Origin: Varroa destructor
Lineage: Eukaryota > Arthropoda > Arachnida > Mesostigmata > Varroidae
NCBI RefSeq assembly: GCF_002443255.2
Contig: NW_019211455.1
Span: 57,717,164 to 57,781,163, forward strand
Direction: 5' to 3'
DNA length: 64,000 nt
Shown here: positions 51,885-63,649 of the stretch, one piece after another
Numbering within the stretch: the first letter of the stretch is position 1
How the letters are laid out: every line of letters starts with the position of its first letter
Translations under genes and position numbers: made by a program
Notes under the pieces: model-generated
Database searches by the model: none
Seen by the model: the letters and a program-made list of their open reading frames with translations, nothing else
Told to the model about the DNA's origin: nothing

Positions 51885-54040
51885 AACGACAAATATTATT
51901 TACATAGTAACAACAGAAACAAACAGATAATAACGACAGTGATGATATAACAACAGCAAATATAACAAAAACGAATTAATTAATTACTGACAATTGCTAA
52001 TAAAGAAGGTATTACTTCGCTTCATCAGTAATTCGTTGTTTTTTTTTTTCACACCATATTAGACTGAACCAGCGAATCGAACCGGCAGAACTTTGGCTTC
52101 TTCAATAGAATGTGGCGCTCTTTTTAGCATAAACGTGAGACGAGAAAACGCTGCGTAGAGCTACCGAAGGCGCATTGATACATACAACATTCTACCTTTT
52201 GCAAATAGACATTTTACTGTATCCGCTTAGCACGAGGATTGACCAGCAAACTCCAAGGCTAAAGATATAGATCGTAATAGGCGTTTAGTCAATTGTTTGT
52301 GGCCTTTTTCGAAAAACGTCCCTAGAATTATCTGGCCGTCACACCTTTGCTTCTTTCCCCAGCTACTAAAGACGCGTTCTAATCGTCATTGATTGACAAA
52401 TCAAAAAAGTCGCTGGAAATCGACTGCGGTATTAGTTGCAATGATCCACAACAATTCAATTTCATTCAGATTATTCACACGATGTATGCGACGAAACGTA
52501 GGGCAGCTCGTGGCTGTAATGAAACGCTTACATGCTACCCCTTTACGCCTTACGCTCTCAAACAATCTTGGAACCTTTTGGAAATGCCTTTTAGCTTTCG
52601 ACCGTTAGACTGTCTTGTTCTTTAACGTAAATATCTAAAAATGTACGTAAACGATATCAGTTAGTTTTATTTAGGCAGCGTTTGTGTTTCACAGCGAACG
52701 AACGCCGATAAGAAGCTAATTTTATTGGCAACTATACCATTTTCTGGTCGCAGTGCCATGTTACGGTTACCCAAGTGTATTTAGCTTCTGTTTTCATAAG
52801 CATTTGCTTTTTTCACACACATACAGTCTCTGGGTGCACGCTAGCAAACTTGAATCAGTCACCCCTAGACTGAAATCTATATACTGTGCCTAGGTTGGCT
52901 GGACCACAGTCCATCCTCGAGACGTGTGGGTGATTTTCACAGGCAGAACGACTGTTCGGGTTTGAATAGGGTGTTCGGCAAACTAAATCGCCATCTTTAA
53001 AGCATGAAAAAGGATTGCGCAAACGTCCGTTTAATGCGCAACAGAGACGCTTACACAATAATAGAAGCCTTAATATAGTCTTTCTATCGAATCGACGTTT
53101 TACTGATAGAGCAGAGTGCGTCATCTCGAATTGTTTAGCTATGCAGACGATGCCTAAAGCTTCGCTAGATAGATTTCTCAATTGATTCGTGTGACTGCTT
53201 CGCGAACGTTACTGCTTGATTTTGTCACAGTGTAATAAAATACGCTTCTGATAAATCCCAATAACATATACAAGCTGGGGTAAAAATGAACTACAATTAA
53301 AGAAGCTGACAGATGATCGGCTCATCCACAATAGCCACATTTGTGTGACTATGCCGCGCAGATAAGTTTAGTTTAATATCATCATTCGTAATTGGACAAA
53401 CTCTCAATCAAGCCAGCCAAACCCAGAAAGATACGCGGTTCACACCCCGGTAAGTAAACGATATCGTTGAAAGTGTTTCGCGTGCCTCCTTTTCACTCCC
53501 TATCCATAAACTCTAATACATGTTTAAACGCATCATATGAAAAAGGGCCCCGTCTTATGACTGTGCCCATATCGCAGACTGTCATCAAGTTACTATGCTT
53601 ATGCAAAGGATAGATTTGTAATGCCCCACAACAGGTCAGGGCTTTATCAACCATATTTTTTCCTTGTGCATTTCAAATATGGCGTAAAGATAAAGCGAAA
53701 AATACTGTCCCTGTGAGACAAAGCCTAACCAGTGATAACATCTCGTAGAAGAAGTAGGAATATTTATTTTTACAAACCCTATTCAAGGTTTTTTTCATTG
53801 TAGAAAAATCTTTTAATCTTAGCTTTTATTAAGAGCCTGGGACAGTGGGTTTGATACGGTAATATAAAGTGATGGCACTTGCACAAATTCATCTAAATCC
53901 AGCCATTAATGGCTATTAACAAGTATTCAATCTCTGCGATGACTGTACGTTGGTGCAAATAAAAGTCCCAATGTATTTCATAATGAAAATGTTTTTTTCT
54001 TTATTATTTATTATATCTACTTAGGCAAACCAAGATAATG

Positions 54041-54800
54041 GCTGCGTCAGTTTATAAAAAGAAATACTTAAATATATCTTTCAAGGTATTTGGTCACCTA
54101 ATCAGGCGTTTTTTTGAGGCCAACTTTTCTTCGCTTAATGACATCGTATCCGGTCGCCTTCGCATTTTGCGCCAAAGCAGGCAATTATATCAATCAGACT
54201 CGTCACGATCTTCACGGTCAGATTCAATTGCTGATGACAAATGGCTTGCTGCAACCCAAATCCGTCTTTGATTTTCATCATCTTGGGACGTTGCTTACGC
54301 CTACGATGTTCCCGCTCTTTGCACTTGAGCGCTTTACCACCTTTGTTTCTTATTCTTCTTTAGGAAGTAGCCGAAATTTTTGTTTGCGAGCTAATAATCT
54401 CTTAGGGTAAGATCGCTGTAAAAATAGTATCTCTCATGAACGGTCCGCTTTTTTAGGTTGAACTCCTCGAGTCCCTTCGGTCCTAGAGGCTGCATAATCC
54501 GTGTTCGTGAATTGGCCTTAACTCTCTGTGCATCCATGCATCCTTAGGCTGTATGCTTACGTTTACGTTGTGCTTGCGCGAGTCCTCTGTTATTCTTAAT
54601 GCCGCTAAACAAATCGCCAGCACTTGCACTATGTCGAGTAGAGATTATAGTGAAATCGTTGTATTTCCGCCTCCGTCCTGGACATCTGCGCGGCCTGCTC
54701 GCGCATGTGTCTTCGTCGGACTTGTTGTAACTTTGTATGTTACAGAATGCGTTGACTAAATCTTTTCTCTGTTCGTCCCAAATTCGAACCATTCGAAATA
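54041..54800 (-). pseudogene. Possible frame-broken Lys/Arg-rich coding relic
   Basis: On the minus strand, protein-like segments alternate between frames without a single continuous frame. In order: one with NAFCNIQSYNKSDEDTC (54792-54544); a 48-codon ATG frame (54537-54391) with KGLEEFNLKKRTVHERYYF; one with CKEREHRRRKQRPKMMKIK (about 54360-54137); and overlapping short frames with ESDREDRDESD and SLSEEKLASKKRL. The style resembles a nuclear RS/Lys-rich protein gene that has lost its frame, such as a processed pseudogene. No family is recognised, and purine-rich DNA alone can produce charged frames. Confidence 0.2.
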
Positions 54801-57259
54801 GTGTAGCGTACCGATACTCGAAATGGCAGTTGATCGTCTCAACGTAGTGCTATGTACCATATTCAGTCCGTCTACAATTGTTCGAATCGAAAAACCATGC
54901 TTCAGCACAATGCCCTAGCGAATCGTAAGCTCAACAACGACGGCAGGGCTTTCGTAGCTCCCTCCTCTTTTTCCCCCAGTTTTTCTTTTTCCCATCGAGT
55001 GCTTCTTGCAATAATCCTACAGTTGTACTAACACTAAAATGACAGCCATGCTATCATGCAGCGCCTAGATGATACTTCAAAGTAATTTATATAGGTGTTA
55101 AGATATTTTCAAGGATTTTAGATTTTGACTATATATGTAAGCATCCCCAAGTAAGAAGAAGAAGAACCATTACGGTCGTCGTTTTGAAAGGCCGCGAAAC
55201 AATAATCCCATTAGTGAGCTATGAATCTGTTGTTCAGCTATAACGTTGTCAGCGAGTTAATGGAAACTATTAAATTATGCTCGCTGGCTGGCTGGCCGGC
55301 CACGCAGAGTCCGTTCCTCAGGACATACAGTCTGCAAAACGTTAGGGCAAAATAGGCAATCAGCCATCTCGTTCTGGCCTCATTTATGGTTTATGAGATG
55401 AAAGTGCAGCGCGTCGGTGGATAATAAATCTGATTTGTTCATTTTTGATAAGAACTGAGTGCTATATCAGGCTTATAATATTCTTCTACATTATGATCAT
55501 GGTTGTTCCGTAACACATATTTAGTTTAAAAAAAGAACTTAGAACTGATACGTTACATACGTTGTATTTTTTAGATAAATGTATCTATTTATATAGTTTC
55601 TATAATATATTTAAAAAGAGATATATTACGCGTCAGAAACTTCGAACAACTGAATTTTTGAATATTTCAAGTTTATCTAGGGGTTACATACGTTCTACAT
55701 CCTAAAAGCCATCATGCTGGCTTGAAAACAACCATGCAACTGTGTTGCAACAGTTGTACTCCCCTAATACCCCTATAACTATCAAGCTTAATCTCATCCA
55801 TGAAAATACGTTTTTAATTCCAATGTTTGAGACACTTAACAGTGGCGACAGAATGAGAACCTTACGAAGACCAGCTGCTATCCAGTATAACAGTACTCGA
55901 GCGAGCTAGTCTGATCAGCAAAACAAATCTGAGATGCAGCGGATAAACCTAACGATTAGTCGAAATCTATTCAAAGTATACGGGATTAGAAAAGGCCGAT
56001 TGAAAATCGAAATATTACAGGTTGATGGCGTAGCTATGGAACATGCTAAGGGTTTGATCAAAAGTCATGCAACCATTGGCTCTATCAGCAACCTAGCAAT
56101 GGAAACACGTAGATGGATCTGACTAGTAAAATCCAACTGTGGTTTATTATGGAGCTACATTTGGACATCGTGAAACTAGATGCCCATGAATCGCGTACAA
56201 TGGGACGTTTACATGCAGCAAGCTCGACGATCCTGAGCTAGCGAACGAAAAAAAAGGTTGCGTCACGTAAAAGAAGTTTTGAAAGCGTTACATCGATTCG
56301 GTTCTACAGCCGTTTAGAAAATGTACTGCTTTACATTTTTGGCAAAATATATATAACGGACAATTGGATTGCACGATCATGCCGAGCGCGTACGGCATGC
56401 GTTAAGTTGCGTCGATGCACAGACCCTAGCAGCGCACGTCTTAGCTGTACGTTATTGTTGAGCTGGTGCAGGATCGCACTGATCGGATCTAGCCAAAACC
56501 CAATATAACAAGCAGTATTCTCTAGAGTCGATTTAATTCATTGCCAATCAGATCATTGAATTATGGTCTGTCTGCTCCGGCACACAAGGTCAACTTTATG
56601 TTGATTTGCAATCGGCCGAACAAGAACAGGCAATATGTATAGAATTTTTTTTTCGCAACATGTTCTGGTATAGTTAGGTTGTACAAAGTAAAATTTGTCC
56701 GACTCATCTTCGATTAGTCTGATTATGGCAACCGATGACGTTATCTGCTAGAACTTGTTTAACATATCAATTATACTAGAAGTTAATTAAGATTGGATAT
56801 GAATATATACAATGCTACTTGAATAATCTTATTATTGCTATATATACATGTATATATTAAACCTGATTCCTTAACTAACTACTATTGATGGAATACAGAT
56901 ACGATCTCCTTGACTATGTTGTCCGAAATCAAACTACGTTTTATTTACAGTACCGTGATACGTTCATCGATCTTAAAGCAATCTAACTGAGCCTTTTAGA
57001 GAACTTTAATGTTTTTCGAACCTTTTAATACAATATAAGAGGCGTCCTTACAGGTAGCTCTTTCCTAGCCTTTCTGACATTGTTTGGGTCCAAACAATAG
57101 CTATCCCATATGGCTATAACACTAATGTTATTAGTTTGCTGGTTGAATGATGCCCCGTGAGTAGTATTCGCCCTTTGAACACTTTTCAACAAGTCTCTCC
57201 CTCCTATTCAGTTGCTCCCGGGGGTATGATATCTCTGAACACGCGAACCCTTCTATCAG
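54801..57259. other. No identified gene
   Basis: AT-rich spacer. A 62-codon plus-strand frame at 55934-56122 (with EILQVDGVAMEHAKGLIKS) vaguely recalls part of a PDZ domain but lacks the rest of the fold. A 47-codon ATG frame near 54898 is unassigned. Confidence 0.45.
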
Positions 57260-57480
57260 GCACAAATTGAAGAGAGAAGGAGCCAGAGAGCGACCCTCGA
57301 TTTATTGACTTTGAAGGACTCCGAGACCATGTGGGAAAGGGCCATCCCTCCGATAGCACTGCAGGCTCAAGCAGACGGTCCGGCACAGAAAGACGGAACA
57401 CCTCCAGTGGCGCCTGGACCAACAGTATCAAACTATCCCCTTGTGTTTGTACTTCCTCTGTGTTTGTGGCTGGTATGTTA
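57260..57480 (+). CDS. Candidate terminal exon with hydrophobic C-terminal tail
   Basis: A good acceptor (CCCTTCTATCAG) ends at 57259. The phase-0 frame then runs 73 codons: AQIEERRSQRATLDLLTLKD, SETMWERAIPPIALQAQADG, a Pro/Gly-rich stretch, then the hydrophobic tail YPLVFVLPLCLWLVC before a TAA stop. A charged domain, Pro/Gly hinge and short hydrophobic end resemble a GPI-attachment signal or a tail anchor. A GTATGT donor begins at 57473, inside the last codons, so the exon might instead splice on, in phase 0. The gene and upstream exons are unknown. Confidence 0.3.
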
Positions 57481-57629
57481 ATACGTGTCCTTCAGTTCCA
57501 TTATCATTTGATACTCTGCTGTTCTTTTAAACTGCGTCAGTGATATTCATAGCCGCCGTTAAAAGTCAATCGTTTCGTATTCACGCCAAGCTTGGACAAA
57601 GGAAGGATTTGTACAAGAGTAGTGCTTAC

Positions 57630-58172
57630 TCAGATCTCACTATGTGTGTGTTTAGAAATTAAGGTGGACACGCTGGAAAGCAAGCTAGTCTCGGAATCGC
57701 AGGTTTTTTCCGACTGCACTACTCGACAGGCCCAATGCTCCTTTTGGAAGGAGTAGCGGCTATACAGGTAATTTTCGGATAGGCAGAGACGTCCCAAGAG
57801 TGGGATAAAGTTAAACACAGCAGCACCTGAAAGGCTCCGACGAGCTTGCAAGTTGTTGTTGTTATTGTTGGCGTCGTAAACGTCGTGTATCTTGGCTACG
57901 TTGCTGCTATTAAAAGGGGCCATTAGAACTAACGACCCATTCGCAGACTTAGAATGACGGATACCGATTTTTCGCGCATTTGGCGGAATAAAATCTCGCA
58001 ATAAATCTATGACACGAAAATGACTCAGAGGAAGCTGACATAGTATATGCATGTTATGGCTATAATCATGGTGGGATGATGATGAGAGAAGATCGAGCCG
58101 TTGCCAATGGATGTTATTTAAATACGACGCGTATTCTGCGATCGGTATCATCATCCCGCTGAACATGTCCAT
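57630..58172 (-). CDS. Unassigned 180-codon intact minus-strand reading frame
   Basis: ATG at 58172 to a TGA stop at 57630. The peptide starts MDMFSGMMIPIAEYAS and includes RDFIPPNARKIGIRHSKSAN, a short Asn run (DANNNNNNLQ), RRSLSGAAVFNFIPLLG and a Ser/Thr-rich end. No membrane span or known motif is recognised. By rough reckoning, a frame this long is uncommon by chance at this base composition in 64 kb, but not impossible. No clear promoter or poly(A) signal was identified, so it could be a single-exon gene, an internal exon or noise. Confidence 0.2.
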   Translation of the reverse strand: MDMFSGMMIPIAEYASYLNNIHWQRLDLLSSSSHHDYSHNMHILCQLPLSHFRVIDLLRDFIPPNARKIGIRHSKSANGSLVLMAPFNSSNVAKIHDVYDANNNNNNLQARRSLSGAAVFNFIPLLGRLCLSENYLYSRYSFQKEHWACRVVQSEKTCDSETSLLSSVSTLISKHTHSEI

Positions 58173-59001
58173 AATCAGTTACTAGTGGTTCATTTTTTTG
58201 CGTTACAAACAATAGAAAATCGCTCGTAGAGGCATCACAATAGAATTTTTCGTGCCTTTTTTGCTGATTGGCTGTAATCTGGTGTTGTTGAAACTGGCTT
58301 AATCTTCTTAGAATAAGCAACGTCGCAGAGCGAGTTATCAAAACACTGATCCGACGATACGAAAAACAGTTATACACTTTGAAAAGTAAACAAACACAAT
58401 ATATTTCTATGGCACATATAGAAACAATGAAAAGCTTCCGACCAGTTTCACTCGCTGTTACTTACTATTCAGGCGCAATTCGAAACAATTATGTTGCTAC
58501 AGTATTATAGGAAATTTTGCAGTGCGTCCTTAGTTGTCCTTTGTTGACTCCTTCAAGTGTTTTACTATGCAATTAACAAATTTCCTTAAACATAATTATT
58601 GCGTTCGCAAATATTTTTTTTCTGTTCGACCGCAATAAAGATCGGGTATGAGGAGACCACTCGGAATCATTGCCTGGCAAAGAGTGCAGTAGTTAACAAC
58701 TTACTTAATAACCTACTACTTTTTCAGAAACATATCAATTTCTGTATTGCGTTATACTTTCTCATTTCTATCAGCGATTGAATTAAACGTGTTTTGTTTT
58801 TTTTTTTTTTCGCCGCCTTGACTCCTTTGGAACAACGGACTTCTAAATATAAATGTAGACTCCCATGATAATTGTTTGTCTTTTCATTGACTTCAAGGTA
58901 TTTATTCATAGTCGGTCAGAAACCAACAGTTAAAGTAGTTATTTTGCTTTGGATAAGATAACAATTTCAAGGTGTGAACATTTCTGTCCTATCATTACCA
59001 G

Positions 59002-59207
59002 GACCCAATGGCCCAGATGCAGTCGACGCAAAATGGCATCGATTCGTCGAATCAACGGATTTACGTTATTCTCCACATAGATCGGGTGCTGCACCTTCCG
59101 TCGCAGTCTAACTCTGCTATGTCACAAATATCACGTTGCTGCTATACCGATACGACAGTGTGGCGTCCCAAACCAAAGATTTTCCGTAAGACCAGAGTGA
59201 CCAGATG
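59002..59207 (+). CDS. Candidate internal exon of an unassigned plus-strand gene
   Basis: Acceptor ATCATTACCAG ends at 59001. The frame starting DPMAQMQSTQNGIDSSNQRI is open and contains VILHIDRVLHLPSQ and TDTTVWRPKPKIFRK. It is GC-richer than its flanks, and the other two frames are closed. There are two possible donors: GTAAGA after 59185 (phase 1, better consensus) or GTAATG after 59207 (phase 2). Entry is phase 0, which would match a spliced form of 57260-57472. No family is recognised. Confidence 0.3.
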
Positions 59208-60602
59208 GTAATGCCATCTAATCTAATATCATTCACAGATTCAGGCCCTTTGGGGTCCAAAGTAACCGGTAGTGCGTATCACTGCTCTCCGGAGTGTTTT
59301 GATTTCGCTGGTCTCTCTGTGTAGCGTTTGTCTTTCTGATTTAGATTAAGTCTAACATCCAAGTTCATTAATAAATGTGTCTCTGAATTCGACGTAGACC
59401 TGGTATTGCATATGGTAATTAGCTATGAAATTGTGAATTCGCGAAAAAACACGCCTTATGTATCAAATCAAAAAATTTTATACCTTCAAAGCATGCTTCC
59501 AAGATGTGGACAACCATCTTCCTACGTTGTAGCATTTAGAGTTTCTCACAAGCCTTTTTTTCTTGTTTTATATTCGAAAGGCTAACTAACGCAGGTTAAA
59601 TTGCTATTGTTTATAAATTAGTTCGATCAAATATAATATCTCCATGTGATATATACAGAGCCTTAATGGACTGTGCCATTAACAATAGAACAGCCACAAC
59701 CATAAGTTGTCGACATTTCGCGTACTGGATTTACACACAACGAAAAACGTAGGGTAGTAACGAGTAACTGTTGACTAGGGCCGCATAGCGCTCGCACATT
59801 TTTAGGAGGTATATCGAAATGTATTGCAGAATACTTAGCCGTTTTAGATCAGCACTTCTTTTAACCGATGATTACAATATGGCAACGTTTTTCTCAGAAC
59901 CTTTATGATCAATGGCTTTCCATGGGCACCAAACCTTTGGGCAAATTATATGAGTCTGTGATAATGCGGTCTTAAGGATAAATGGGAAAATTTTTTTAGG
60001 CGAAGCCAAAATTGAAGGTACTGAATGTAAGGGATCGGACGTTGTGCTAAGTCTTAAGTGATCGGTCACCTAAGCCCGGCACGAAGAAACGAGAACCGCT
60101 TACTACAATTGCTAGAAGTGTTCTCGTCGCTTTGCATTTATCAGTTTTATTAACTGATAAATTAGCTTGAGCTGAATCACAAATTCGGTGAATATAGCTG
60201 CCTTCTATATAATAAAAGTACCTCCAATTCTAATTCCGCAACACACAATTTATCGTACCACAAACTGTTACCCCGTTTGTCCAAAGCTGATATACTAAAC
60301 TGCTTTTGCACCAGAAGGCGATCGAGCTGGTTGAGAATTTAAAAATTCTCAATTATAACTTCAACGTCGTCTAGTAACTTAACTCTTCTTAGAACAAGAT
60401 ACTTTGACGTAAAACATTGTCATTTGTTATAATGAACAGTGAGACACGTATTATATGCTACAGTATCGCAATTGTTTGCTGTTTGTAACCCGATATACCG
60501 CATACAGGATATACGAAATGTCGGCAAAGTTCCGCAACTTATTAGTTGAAGTTAATTTCAATCAAACACATTCTCATTCTTTGCTCGGTAATTGATATTC
60601 AG

Positions 60603-60684
60603 TATGGTGCGATGGCCTGGATCGCTAAACGTCTGGTTTGAACGAATCACTAATTCGAGCCGCGCCATCGACATAGACTACCAG
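60603..60684 (+). CDS. Candidate 82-nt internal exon
   Basis: Flanked by an acceptor (GATATTCAG) and a strong donor (TACCAG|GTAGGT). Only the frame MVRWPGSLNVWFERITNSSR... is open across it, needing phase 2 on entry and leaving phase 0. It would join 59002-59207 (phase 2). Going on to 63375 in phase 0 gives only ADHHLFV and a stop. Length is not a multiple of three, so skipping it would change the frame downstream. Confidence 0.25.
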
Positions 60685-63374
60685 GTAGGTGTGATAATAT
60701 ACAGAAACGATATCATATGATCGTATTAATAACTCAAACAAGGAGATCCGATAAAATTTATTCCAGAGATTAAAAATTTGATTTTGCCTAAGTTAGATAA
60801 CCAATTGAAAAAGGAAGATCTAGATACATTCTGCTCACTTCGTTTAATATCGCAACTAATCGGTTCTATAAGTGGGTAAAGTTTACTGTTTGTAGAAAAG
60901 TGCATAAACGTTTTTATGAGAGGAGTAAAAGCAGAATTATTAATTACTTCCACTAGGCGGCAAACTAAGTTGAATCCAGGATATATATGAAAATTTGTTT
61001 TAAACACAGTAACAACTAAAGTATGTGAACTTTTCGGATATTTCAGAACATGTGTTCATTAAACTAAAAGTTACATTATTTTTTTTCTCTCAAAATATTC
61101 GAAAATCCAACTTTTGCACTGCAGTGGTGGCATAAGGAATAGGGGTGAGGTTTATCGAGGCTAGTTTAGTCCGTAACTTTTGTCTCTGCCGTTACTGATC
61201 AACGTCAGATAAGACATGTGGTCTGGTGCTACGCCGGCCTTAAATAACCTTTTGTGATGTTCTACAGAAGCGTATTTACACCTATAGAACGATTACCATG
61301 GGAATAGCATATGCCTAAATGTACTTCACATTGGCTTGTCAAATCCGAGATCCTCGATTGTGACTAGCGGAAACTGAGGTCTCAGATGACTCCGCAATGA
61401 CGGTCGAACATACGATTAGTTTCCGGTGTCCGAGTCTGTACCTCGTCGCACAATGTCAAGAAATTTACCATATTTCCCGTGACACAAGAATAACGTTTAC
61501 CCTGTCTAAAATCTTGGAAGTTGTTAGTCAGATGCGTATGACACGACCGCACAAACTATTATTAGCCGCCATAGCGAACCGCCTTTAAGGATCAAACACA
61601 GAATTCTAGGTTTCGTTCCCACAGGGCATTTTATGCCTTTCAGCATCGGAAAGACATAGAATGAATCGTGTTGCCTGATATGAAAAATGTAAACCGCTAT
61701 TGGCTTAATATTTTGTACTACTATAGTTACATTAGTACGGAAAAGGCTGGTATTTTTTAAAATCAAGTGCGGTTTCAGAGCTAGATTAACAAAACTTCAC
61801 TTACGCTGTACGAAAAGACATCAAAAAATCACCGAGTTTATTGCGTTGGATTTTAATAGGTCGCAAATTGCTTTTAATTGCTATAAATTTTTCATTAAAT
61901 TGGACGATATGTCTATATAAGAAAATCTCATATTCAGGTTGTTTATAAAGCTATCGATACGAGTCGACCATAGTTCCGAGCAAGCCCTATAGAGTAAAGC
62001 ATTTGCTAAAATTTCCAAAAATAATTCGTTGTTTTGCCGATTGCTGACAATAAGTTAGAAATTTGAAAACGATTATAGTGCCGATAGCCTTTTGTGTTTT
62101 AGGTTCTATTTAAGACCGGTATTCCAGGGGCAGAGTCTTGTTGATATTTTAATTTAATGAGCACAAAACATAATAAAACACCTTAGCTTAACGATGAAAT
62201 AACCTCACATATATAGCAGATCGGTTGATGAAAGTATGGTTTTCAAAATAATTCTATTACACTTTCTCCGGGTGTCTTCTAGCCCACTATGAAACTTCCG
62301 ACAGGCACTTTTAAAAGAATAGTAATATAAATTCAATAGGAAATATTGAATATATAAAGTATACATAAGAGGAAATAGCTGTGCGAGGTGAACTGAGAGA
62401 CGAAGATTATTTTTAGTACGACCTCCGATATTCAGGACAACATTTTTTTTTTTTGCTGGATAATCCATGTGCGTCCCAAGAGCTTTGTTAACATCAGACT
62501 CGAGCTATCCGTGTGGTCCACAGATGTATAAGTGACCGAGCTTCACTGCGAATATTATCTTTATCAAGTTGGGCCTCTTGTAGTCGAAACTTGCGCGAAC
62601 AGGGCTATCCAGTTGAACTCGACAAATTATTTGAGAAAAATCAATACAACAACGCTAACTTATTATGTAACTTTTTTCGTTTCGGACATTTTTGTGGGTA
62701 TCCTTCATAAATAAAGGAATAAACGAAGACTATACTCTAACTATTGCATACCCGATTCATAACTACGATCAGAACAATAGAATCTGTCAAATTGAATTAT
62801 CAAATTTACCGTTAGTTATTATCTATAATCCCATCTAAGTAACCTAAAAAGCCAAATATGAAAAACATTTAAAAGATGGGACTCTTCAGTTTTTATGTCC
62901 TACTTCATTTTAACAAATATTTGACAGCTAAAATACGCACATATCATCGCTCCTATGAGGATGGTCAACCGGTTTTGTTCAGTTTCCATCGATCATCTAT
63001 AGCTGGCGAAACATACTGCGTCCTATAGGCCCTCAAACAGGCTGCTGGCCTGTGTTCCTGCCGTTGTTTTGTCCTTCTGGATACACGGACAGAGATATTG
63101 CCTATCCCTGACTGGATCTGATAATAACTAACCACTAGACTCGGTTATCATAAACACCGTTGTGAAGCACATTTTGAAACACTTGCTGTACTGCAGAGTA
63201 CTTCAGTGATCACAAAACTGAGGAGCACTCACGCTCATGCCTATAATAAACTTTTAATCTGACGACGACACTTTTACGTGCACGTAGGCGTTACCAGTTC
63301 ATAAATGCAGCCAATCATTAGTACTATGTTACAATACAGTGAGCTAGTAAAGTCGATTTCCTTGGTTATTCCAG
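60685..63374. other. No identified gene; possible intron
   Basis: AT-rich sequence between the exon candidates at 60603 and 63375. Open frames are short and of low complexity on both strands. Confidence 0.4.
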
Positions 63375-63600
63375 GCGGATCACCACCTGTTCGTCTGACT
63401 GGTGGCTATCGAAGCTGACTCGCAATACCACGACAGCTTCAATTTGTCTAGCTTGCGGACTTCCGTCAAAACGGACGCAGCCTTCTTTTCCTGAGACGCG
63501 ACGGAAGAAGAAGTTGTTCGTGCTCACCAAGATGCCTTATCCTGATGCGGAGAACGTCGCTTCACGTCAGTACCGATCGGTGGTGCATTTACAGCACTAA
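63375..63600 (+). CDS. Candidate terminal exon, frame uncertain
   Basis: Acceptor TTGGTTATTCCAG ends at 63374 and composition rises sharply to GC-rich. Three frames are possible. Entered in phase 2, it is open for 74 codons (ITTCSSDWWLSKLTRN ... ETRRKKKLFVLTKMPYPDAE) to TAA at 63598. Entered in phase 1, it gives GSPPVRLTGGYRS and a stop. Entered in phase 0, ADHHLFV and a stop. The long frame would join directly to 59002-59207 in phase 2; the phase 1 form would join to 59002-59185. I cannot decide between them. Confidence 0.25.
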
Positions 63601-63649
63601 GCACTTGAAAAAAGTTGTGCAGGAAATAGGGTCGCGAAGCAAGATCAGT

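Larger units (their letters stand above)
48216..54040. other. Intergenic, simple-repeat-rich
   Basis: AT-rich DNA with many short ATA/GAT/CAA tracts, notably around 49000-52000. No confident gene. A short exon-like frame at 50148-50231 is described as a finding. Frames at 51161-51568 (minus) and 51344-51616 (plus) are artefacts of the (GAC)n tract. Confidence 0.5.

Noticed and set aside
55934..56122. PDZ-like wording (ILQVDGVAMEHAKGLIKS)
   Set aside because: The spacing between the conserved turn and helix is too short and no carboxylate-binding loop is visible.
63375..63600. Selenoprotein-like reading with in-frame TGA codons
   Set aside because: In phase 0 the segment has three TGA codons before 63600 and no TAA/TAG, but no SECIS element could be seen and TGA is common in GC-richer random DNA.
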